Positions 1 to 6,461 of a DNA stretch of 58,032 nt are shown in pieces. The stretch lies in contig DASCQC010000024.1 in assembly GCA_036012865.1 (NCBI GenBank), forward strand, positions 1 through 58,032. The letters run 5' to 3'. Under the pieces are notes generated by a model that saw nothing but the letters and a program-made list of their open reading frames with translations, made no database searches and was not told where the DNA came from. Each line of letters starts with the position of its first letter. The first letter of the stretch is position 1. Made by a program: the position numbers and the translations under genes. The DNA is from DASCQC01 sp036012865. GTDB taxonomy: Bacteria > Pseudomonadota > Gammaproteobacteria > Comchoanobacterales > Comchoanobacteraceae.

Positions 1-157
1 TATCAATAACATACTCTGCTATTATTCCGATAATAGCAGACATGTTAATGTTAGACCTTCGTGATGACCCAGTATTGCCTTTACTTTGACCGGCAACAGC
101 AAAAGCGGTTTCAGCAATAATATGTATAAAGAGCAAAAATGTGATTGATTTTAGCAC
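1..157 (-). CDS. partial ORF with signal-peptide-like N-terminus, runs off left edge
   Basis: On the minus strand an open frame begins with GTG at 157 and stays open for 52 codons to the window edge. An in-frame TAA lies further upstream. The first residues (VLKSITFLLFIHIIAETAFA) form a basic end, a hydrophobic core and an AFA cleavage-like site, as in a Sec signal peptide; a Gly/Ser-rich stretch and a hydrophobic segment (MSAIIGIIAEYVI) follow. I see no clear ribosome binding site, so the start is uncertain. The family is not recognised. A small exported or pilin-like protein is possible, but only the first part is visible. Confidence 0.35.
   Translation of the reverse strand, partial: MLKSITFLLFIHIIAETAFAVAGQSKGNTGSSRRSNINMSAIIGIIAEYVID
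15..40. repeat. perfect 11-bp inverted repeat with 4-nt loop
   Basis: TCTGCTATTAT at 15-25 is followed by TCCG and then ATAATAGCAGA at 30-40, a perfect hairpin. There is no T-tract on either side, so it does not look like an intrinsic terminator. It lies inside the partial minus-strand ORF and could simply be coding sequence. Confidence 0.5.
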
Positions 158-333
158 CCAATAATGATGAAAATAATAAATGGTATGTAAAAGTGGTTAA
201 ATATATATCGCATCATATTTTGTACTACAAGTATAGTAGGGTAGGTATATTTTAAATATAACCTACATATAGTTTTGACTCAATGCCCATAAATCGCTAT
301 GATTATTCGAAATTAAACAGTGAAATTTAGAAG

Positions 334-1449
334 ATGAAAACTTATGCAGCCAAAAAATATGCTAATGCACTAGAACTTTATCATCGCAAAAACTATACCG
401 ATGCTTATAAAATATTTACTGATTTATCAAATCTTGCACACTCTGATCAAATAGACGTTGTTATTTTATCCAAAATGTACCAGGGTTATATGATGGCTTT
501 AGGGCAGGGGGTTAAAGAATATATATATCGAGATAACTGCTTTTATTCAATATTATCAAGATCTATAACACAGGATGAATTTGATATATATGACGATAGA
601 TCGCACTCTTACACAATCAGACCGGATCTACATCATTACTATTATTTGTTCTTGGCAAGAATCTTTGTCACATACGCTTACAGGCATAAAGCACATTATT
701 CTCCAGAAATGAAAAATGAACGGAGTAAAAATATAAACAAGTTTTGTAACTTGGCACTGAGGTGTCTTAACAAGATATTATTTGATTCAGAGCGTCAAAT
801 ACTAATTAAAATGCACAATAAAGCATGGTCAGACGCTAGCTGTTTAAAAGCTCAAATATTTTCAGCAAGAATGGGCTATCAACCTACAGAATACGTGTTG
901 AATACTAAAAAGTTGAATAGAGCGATGGAAAAAAACTCGAAATCAAGCTCAGTACAAGCGCTATTAGATACAGAGAAAGCCTTGAGCAATGAAATGTTTG
1001 TTCATGAAATGGAAAGGTGGATATCTCTTTATAATCATAGTGAATATGACCAATTTAAATCTGCTGCACTGCTTGGTCTATTTAGACTTGGCTACGATTC
1101 AATGTGTAAAAACAAACAAATGTCTAGTCAGATTCAAACCTATATATGTCCAATTAATGGACATGGTGATGATGTATCTCAAGCTTCACAGTTTTATAGT
1201 AAATTAGACGAAGATAAGTTCAAAGATGATATAAATCAATTTGAATGGTACCAAGCTAATTGGCCCAAATCAGAAATGACAGGGTCATCAAAACCTAGGT
1301 ATACATCGAAATTATTTTCTGAAGACAAATTGGATCTGAAACGAAAGAGGTATGAGTATGACACAGAGGAAAAAATTCACTCACCACATATAACCACGAC
1401 AAAAGATAGTCAAGATACTGATATAAAGCCATTACGTTTGACAAGATAA
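334..1449 (+). CDS. hypothetical helical-repeat (TPR/Sel1-like) protein, paralogue A
   Basis: A 371-residue soluble protein. Its N-terminal part resembles a TPR/Sel1 helix pair (ALELYHRKNYTDAYKIF), followed by the signature SKMYQGYMMALGQGV. It is homologous along its length to the gene at 4430-5347: both begin MKT and reach NALEL at the same distance, share SKMYQGYMMALG and (N)K.WS.A.CLKA, and share a later block LFR.G.D..CK. This supports both starts. The C-terminal tail is hydrophilic with a basic cluster KRKRYE near residue 336 that could be a monopartite nuclear localisation signal if the protein enters a host cell (inference). There is no signal peptide. A hairpin terminator follows at 1488. 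Function is unknown; a helical-repeat effector is possible. Confidence 0.8.
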   Translation: MKTYAAKKYANALELYHRKNYTDAYKIFTDLSNLAHSDQIDVVILSKMYQGYMMALGQGVKEYIYRDNCFYSILSRSITQDEFDIYDDRSHSYTIRPDLHHYYYLFLARIFVTYAYRHKAHYSPEMKNERSKNINKFCNLALRCLNKILFDSERQILIKMHNKAWSDASCLKAQIFSARMGYQPTEYVLNTKKLNRAMEKNSKSSSVQALLDTEKALSNEMFVHEMERWISLYNHSEYDQFKSAALLGLFRLGYDSMCKNKQMSSQIQTYICPINGHGDDVSQASQFYSKLDEDKFKDDINQFEWYQANWPKSEMTGSSKPRYTSKLFSEDKLDLKRKRYEYDTEEKIHSPHITTTKDSQDTDIKPLRLTR

Positions 1450-1487
1450 CAGAGTACCTCTAAAAGCAACATACTTACACTCGATAA

Positions 1488-1511
1488 TTCCGGTAATTAT
1501 TATTACCGGAA
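1488..1511 (+). terminator. hairpin terminator after paralogue A
   Basis: A perfect 10-bp stem, TTCCGGTAAT (1488-1497) and ATTACCGGAA (1502-1511), with a TATT loop sits 38 bases after the stop of the 334-1449 gene. The downstream stretch CTATTGTTTT is only partly T-rich. Confidence 0.6.
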
Positions 1512-1576
1512 CTATTGTTTTGATGGTTATATAAGATAATAGATATCATATAATAATAAAAAAAGCAGTAACTCAA

Positions 1577-1655
1577 GTCGATAGTAACTAGTAGTGGCTC
1601 TTGGTCAGTAAAAGATGCTTTTTAAAATAGTAAATATCAACTACGAACCGAATAT
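1577..1655 (+). repeat. direct repeat copy 1 (~80 bp)
   Basis: This stretch aligns with 4310-4389 in the same orientation with roughly four of five bases identical. Shared blocks include GTCGATAGTAACTA, AGATGCTTTTTAAA and GTAAATATCAACT. Each copy lies just past the 3' end of one of the two paralogous genes, but those genes point in opposite directions while the repeats are direct. The two copies bracket 1656-4309. Confidence 0.7.
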
Positions 1656-2177
1656 GTGGTGAGCTATTGGTCAACTGTTTGATAGAATCTATTAGTTTGT
1701 TTATTCTATGATTTAAATTATCATTCTACATCCAGTTCTATTTTCTATATCAATATAGCTAATCCTCAAATCTGTAAAAGACACATCAATCACCATCAAA
1801 AAACTGATCTGCCATTTTGTTTCCTATTATCTACCTTAAAACGATATAGTTGTCTAAAATCGCTTCTCTCCTTCTGGATAACTTTGTATGGCGCTTACAT
1901 GTGTAAGCCTACCTAGCTTACTAACGATCTAAATATGTAATGTAGTTTGTATGCTACCTATGCAATCGACGGGACTGCGGAGTTTCTTTCTGTATCGGTT
2001 GGGACCCTCTCCTCCATGGAGCGATACATAGTTATTAACCCTAATCATTCGGTGTTGTTATTAATATTATGTGTTGCGAATAAACGCACTTAATATTTTT
2101 GTTGTTAGTGGCTGCTATGTTTTGATAAATAAACAAAAAAAAGTTTTTTCTTCTGATTTGTGCTATATGCTATTTAA
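1656..2177. other. non-coding gap with a 16-bp dyad
   Basis: I find no convincing gene here. The left half is AT-rich like the rest of the genome; base composition becomes more balanced from about 1860. GCTTACA (1893-1899) and TGTAAGC (1902-1908) form a near-perfect dyad. An ORF in another frame at 2071-2409 is an overlap of the Gly-rich fragment and is not considered real. Confidence 0.5.
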
Positions 2178-2845
2178 GGAGCCCCTCCGGTTTGGGATTA
2201 TAGTAAATGCCCAGGCGGTGGTGGAAGTGCTGGTGGAAGTGGTGGCGGTCGCGGTGAAGGTGGTTCAGGCGAATCACATGATGACCACACCTTACATGGC
2301 GAATTACATGAGTCTGGGGGTGTGCCCATCGCTGATGACTCGGTTCAACACTTTAAGCACGCCTGTCCTAAGCTCTTCGGACAGCTTAATAGTTTATATA
2401 AATCCGTAAACGATACAACGCAATGTCAGCAAAACTGTTTTGAGTTTGAGTCTGATTTGAAGTTGATGATGTGGACACCTTGTGTCGATGATTTACTTCG
2501 AAGTCTGCTGTTACCCTATTTTGCTGTTGATTATCAACATGGTATCGTGTACGAGCGTAATCTGGAGGGTAAACGAGCTGCGGACGTCGATGATTGCCGT
2601 ACAGCGAACATTGACTTAGTCAGTTGTAATTCTGGTATGAACTCCGCTTTACAGGATGCCGGGTCGTCTTGTCAGCTTGGTTCACTTGATCGGTTGCATA
2701 AGCTGTCGACGTCAATGTGCACGTCAAACGTACCATATTACATGTTGTTTGATGGAAAAACATATGTGCATGAAGTCTTTACTGATGAATGCCTGCATTA
2801 TCTCGGGTACGAGCTAAATACTCCATAGTTTTACCGTCCCAACCG
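1996..2845. repeat. 10-bp inverted repeat ends bracketing the foreign fragment
   Basis: CGGTTGGGAC at 1996-2005 is the exact reverse complement of GTCCCAACCG at 2836-2845. The pair lies on both sides of the GC-richer reading frame 2178-2828. Ten bases can match by chance, so a mobile-element origin is only a suggestion. Confidence 0.3.
2178..2828 (+). pseudogene. Gly-rich, Cys-rich gene fragment of foreign composition
   Basis: A frame open from just after a stop at 2175 to the stop at 2826-2828. It encodes a short segment, then a low-complexity Gly/Ser linker (about codons 12-31 of the open frame, starting CPGGGGSAGG), then a ~180-residue region with about nine cysteines, such as the spacings ACPK, QCQQNC and TPCVDD. 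No start codon precedes the linker; the first possible one is GTG at 2322, which would remove it. The 5' end therefore looks lost. Base composition is clearly richer in G+C than the neighbours and codon use differs. Dense cysteines suggest a secreted, disulfide-bonded or metal-binding domain, possibly of eukaryotic or phage origin (inference). The family is not recognised. Confidence 0.5.
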
Positions 2846-3108
2846 GGTTGCTACTGACTGAGTGGGATGCGCACCTATGGGGGTCCAGGGCGACCTTCAT
2901 ATTGGCGTTGCTAGCAGCCCGTGTCGTGTTTGCCGCAGTGTCGCTGCGTCTCCTTCTCGATAACATGGAGTTCGGGAAATTCTAGATCCATTTGGTTTGG
3001 TATTGCATTTGACTGGGGCACAAGCTGTTCATTTCTTAACACCCCCTTCCTGGAGAGATTGGCTAGTTTAAGTTAAAATAACCCAATGCAAGGTGTCAAA
3101 AAATAAAA

Positions 3109-4131
3109 TTAAAAACAACAGATGTCTATCTTCTTCCTAGTAACATCTTTCTTGCTGTCTAAATTTACAGGTAAGATGTTATGCGCTAAAATACTCTTTA
3201 TAAGGTCTTTGTTTTCAGGTAATATTCCGGTCACATGAACATGAGCTCCATCATAAAGATATGATGAGTATGTATCTTTTGTCACATTAGATATTTTGAT
3301 TTTGAACACCTTAGAAAGATAATCTGAACTCTCTTCTTTTTGCAAAATAAGATTAAAACTATACGATAGATAACCATTTTTACTCTGTTCACCTTTAATC
3401 GAGTTAGGTTCAACGATACCTTGAATCCTTATTATGTTCTCACCAATTTCGCGATTCTCTTGATGGCGATATACTGCTGTTTTGACTAAATCTAAAACGG
3501 TTACAGCTGGGATAGGGGGCAGTTGATATAGAGTCCAATCGGGGTTTATATTTGAGCTTTTATAAAATTTTTCTTTTTCTTCCTTGGAAAAGAAATTTAC
3601 AGCAAGCCACTTACCGTAATTTCCGCCTAGAACTCCACCAATTTCTACACGAGAATCTTTGATAAGCTCTATGCCATCTATGGACACATATACTAGGAAC
3701 GCGCACCATATGTTTTGTAATGTATATCCAGGGCTAAAGCTAAAAATAGAATGATTTGATTCTTGATCATAACTTGGTGATGTGACATTGCCAGTGTGGT
3801 TGAGTTCAGAAACGGTATGGTTTGCAACACACTGCTCATGAATATAATTTAAGTTGATAGAATGCAGGTTAGAATATAAGGATGTACCCGTGATATGAAC
3901 GTAACTAGCTAAATTACTAAGCGCCGCAGTATCATAATTCGTACCAAAAGAAACGTGTATAGCACCGGATATTAAGTAATCTAACGCTACTAAGAATACA
4001 ATAAAAGTGAAAATATCGATATACCAAAGACGTGCATAAGCTTTTTGTGGTAACTCATAAGATTTTACAACTCTCAATCTATACCAAGTCATAAATGAAT
4101 CTGGTAACATTTTAATGACTAGATTTTTCAT
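3109..4131 (-). CDS. membrane protein with possible C-terminal OB-fold domain
   Basis: A 340-residue protein. Membrane segments are predicted near residues 36-59 and 138-153, separated by a ~78-residue loop. The loop holds four Asn-X-Ser/Thr sequons within 23 residues (Asn104, 111, 115, 126). From about residue 230 to 320 there is a run of amphipathic strands (IIRIQGIV, YSFNLILQ, VFKIKISNV, GAHVHVTGIL) that resembles an OB-fold. No family is recognised. The gene lies between the two direct repeats, convergent with the Cys-rich fragment. If the protein were delivered into a host membrane the loop could be glycosylated in the lumen; this is speculation. An ordinary inner-membrane protein is the alternative. 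Confidence 0.7.
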   Translation of the reverse strand: MKNLVIKMLPDSFMTWYRLRVVKSYELPQKAYARLWYIDIFTFIVFLVALDYLISGAIHVSFGTNYDTAALSNLASYVHITGTSLYSNLHSINLNYIHEQCVANHTVSELNHTGNVTSPSYDQESNHSIFSFSPGYTLQNIWCAFLVYVSIDGIELIKDSRVEIGGVLGGNYGKWLAVNFFSKEEKEKFYKSSNINPDWTLYQLPPIPAVTVLDLVKTAVYRHQENREIGENIIRIQGIVEPNSIKGEQSKNGYLSYSFNLILQKEESSDYLSKVFKIKISNVTKDTYSSYLYDGAHVHVTGILPENKDLIKSILAHNILPVNLDSKKDVTRKKIDICCF

Positions 4132-4309
4132 ACAATTTTACCATATTTTATTAATACAGTTTTTAACACAAAAAAACAAACATGTCCAATAATATAACGC
4201 AGAAATACTCCAAGATTGGACTGTCATATATTTTCGATGATCAAAATTCATCAAGAATATTGTATAAATTTGAAGATATATTAAATGATGAATGAATAAT
4301 TGTGTACAT

Positions 4310-4389
4310 GTCGATAGTAACTATTAGTTACCCATGGTAAGTAAAAAGATGCTTTTTAAATTTGTAAATATCAACTTCGAGCTGAATAT
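4310..4389 (+). repeat. direct repeat copy 2 (~80 bp)
   Basis: Partner of 1577-1655, same orientation. It lies just downstream of the 3' end of the minus-strand paralogue gene. Together with copy 1 it bounds a 2.65-kb segment that contains the foreign-looking fragment and the membrane protein gene. Confidence 0.7.
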
Positions 4390-4429
4390 CGGGTATGCAT
4401 TTATAGATGAATATTAAATAAGCTGGGTA

Positions 4430-5347
4430 TTACTGCTTTGATCCTAGTCTTGTATTTTTATTTTTAACTGAGTAAGTTAAGGTCGTTTGGGTCTGTTTTG
4501 GTTTATCAAAGAACCTTAAGTTATAGTTTGCTTTGAGAAGGTCTATCATTGTACTTCTGTAAAATTCAAATGTTTTGATTTCTTTTGCAAACTTTTTACT
4601 ATCTATATTGTTGAAAAATTTTTCACAGGGTGAACACTCATCATTATTTGTAAACAAGGGGAGTATTAGTTGATTAATATTTTGATTGATTATTTCACCT
4701 TTACAAAGCATATCTAACCCAACCCGAAACAGTGCTAGAATAGCTTCTGATCTAAATTCTGGATAATCACTGTAATGAAAGATAACATCCCATCTATCTA
4801 TCTCATAATCTATTACATAGTCATCATAGCCTAATCTGTCTGAATACATTCGAGCTTTAAGGCAGGTTGCTTCTGACCATAGCTTGTTATAATGATTTAC
4901 GATGTCATCTTCGTTCATGCTTAATAAAGCCTCTCTAAGATGCACCAATGCTCTATTATGATACATCTGCATATGGATCGAAGCTTTATATGAGATGTTA
5001 TCTTCATCAAAATAATTGTGTTGACTTTCTTTTTGTTGTAAGAACTTCTGACCTATCGATATATTTATTTTGGCAATAAAAATTTTGTAGCATAGAAAGT
5101 TTTTACCCCAAAGAGAATAATTAGCAATATTAATATATATTTGATGGGCTTGTTTTGCGTCTTCTGCGACTCCCCTACCCAATGCCATCATATAACCTTG
5201 ATACATCTTAGATAAAATGATCAGGTCCGTATCGTCATCTGATGAAGTTTTGGCTAATGAAGAAAAAACTTTATAAGCATCTTCATATTGATGCTGCTCA
5301 AAGAGTTCAAGGGCATTATCATATCTTTTTCTGTCATCTGTTTTCAT
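4430..5347 (-). CDS. hypothetical helical-repeat (TPR/Sel1-like) protein, paralogue B
   Basis: A 305-residue paralogue of the gene at 334-1449, in opposite orientation. The N-terminus (MKTDDRKRYDNALELF) aligns without gaps to paralogue A when the ATG at 5347 is used, so I prefer it over the upstream TTG at 5356. The signature SKMYQGYMMALGRGV follows a TPR-like helix pair, and AEDAKQAHQIYINIAN looks like a second Sel1-like helix. The C-terminus is shorter than in paralogue A and lacks its KRKR cluster. There is no signal peptide or membrane segment. Function is unknown. The pair suggests a small lineage-specific family, possibly effectors or adaptor proteins. Confidence 0.8.
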   Translation of the reverse strand: MKTDDRKRYDNALELFEQHQYEDAYKVFSSLAKTSSDDDTDLIILSKMYQGYMMALGRGVAEDAKQAHQIYINIANYSLWGKNFLCYKIFIAKINISIGQKFLQQKESQHNYFDEDNISYKASIHMQMYHNRALVHLREALLSMNEDDIVNHYNKLWSEATCLKARMYSDRLGYDDYVIDYEIDRWDVIFHYSDYPEFRSEAILALFRVGLDMLCKGEIINQNINQLILPLFTNNDECSPCEKFFNNIDSKKFAKEIKTFEFYRSTMIDLLKANYNLRFFDKPKQTQTTLTYSVKNKNTRLGSKQ

Positions 5348-5528
5348 GTTGTCCAAGGTATTGTTACACCATAATAACCACTTAAGAACAGTCAGTCAAA
5401 GGTAGATGTGGCTTTGATTGCAGACCATAGTAATACAGTTTGTGTGATATGAATCTTTATTCCTGAGTGACACTATATTTTTATGTGAAATTAGATTACA
5501 TTAGTTAATGTAATAGGAGAGAAATTAC

Positions 5529-5903
5529 ATGACAGTTAAACATAATTCAATACTTATGAGTTTAATCATCTTATCAGGTTGTGCCGTTAATCCAAACGAA
5601 CAAATTGTTGCTAAATACTCATCTAATATGGAGTTTAAATCATACAGCTGTTCTGAAATGATTCAAGAAAATAATCGAATAAGTCATAAGCTTGATGAGT
5701 TATATGTCTTGTTGAAAAAAAAGGGAATGTATAATGATCAATATTCTCAAACATGGTTAGGGCCTACGCGTACTAAACAAAGAAAGCCTGAGGCTGTTGA
5801 TTTTGGAAAATTAAAAGGTTTGTACGAAGCAATCAATATTGAAGCTAAGATTAAGAACTGCAACATGGCTAGATTCACTGCACCTAAATCATTTGTTGTT
5901 TAA
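5529..5903 (+). CDS. small lipoprotein
   Basis: A 124-residue protein with a lipoprotein signal peptide: a Lys/His start, a hydrophobic core and the lipobox LSGC with lipidated Cys18. The mature part is hydrophilic with conserved-looking elements YSCSEM, a helix NNRISHKLDELYVLLKKKG and a C-terminal KNCNMARF. A good ribosome binding site (AGGAGAG) precedes the ATG. It would be processed by Lgt, two copies of which are in this window (49708-51436). The family resembles short hypothetical lipoproteins of gammaproteobacteria; its function is unknown. It is a single gene, followed by a gap with no clear operon partner. Confidence 0.75.
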   Translation: MTVKHNSILMSLIILSGCAVNPNEQIVAKYSSNMEFKSYSCSEMIQENNRISHKLDELYVLLKKKGMYNDQYSQTWLGPTRTKQRKPEAVDFGKLKGLYEAINIEAKIKNCNMARFTAPKSFVV

Positions 5904-6461
5904 TAGAATGTTTATAGGCCTTTGAAGTGTAAGTATACTTCTGGTTGCCCTGCTCTATAGATAATATGAATTTTATGCAAGTAAAGTTGGGTTTTCAGAC
6001 AACGCATGGATCGTTAAGTATTGGTTGATATCTTATTGTAACAATGAGTTCTTCATTTAGGGATCTATTACCTTCAATACTTTCTGTATCAGGCATTTAA
6101 ACCTCATTAGTAGAACATACACCAACAACTTATTGAATGAAATATCATTACATCTTTTTACATTGACATCGTTAGCAAATGCAGACAAGCACATAACCTT
6201 ATGAGCAGTGATGTAAGTAATTTTTTTCTACAACCCCCATAGCTACCACATTAAGATGTTTATTATCAAGGTTTTATGCCAACTTTATGTTGTTAAAATA
6301 TTATTTTGATGTTTTCTGAACCAATAAGTCTATGATCTTGTTCTGTAGTTGTTTTTGTCAAAGGTGATTAGGTCAAAAAACAATATCAATTAAAATAAGA
6401 TAACTCAGAAAAAAATGAACAATTGTACTATAAACATAATAGAGTAATTATTGAGAAAATT
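5904..6461. other. 558-bp gap before the phosphatase gene
   Basis: AT-rich and largely featureless. It holds one short minus-strand ORF (5995-6096, listed separately) and, just before the next gene, a long A-rich leader. No RNA gene or strong hairpin was recognised. Confidence 0.4.
5995..6096 (-). CDS. possible 33-residue ORF
   Basis: A minus-strand ORF starts with ATG at 6096, preceded five bases upstream by GAGG. It encodes an acidic 33-residue peptide that begins MPDTESIEGNRSLNEELIV. It has no membrane segment or known motif. It could be a small protein, a remnant of a larger gene, or chance in an otherwise empty gap. Confidence 0.25.
   Translation of the reverse strand: MPDTESIEGNRSLNEELIVTIRYQPILNDPCVV

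Noticed and set aside
2071..2409. ORF with repeated Val/Glu residues (frame overlapping the Gly-rich region)
   Set aside because: It is an out-of-frame reading of the low-complexity GGT-rich DNA of the Cys-rich fragment and has no ribosome binding site.
6423..6461. TTG start extending the phosphatase by 13 residues
   Set aside because: The downstream ATG at 6462 is the simpler start; no ribosome binding site precedes the TTG.
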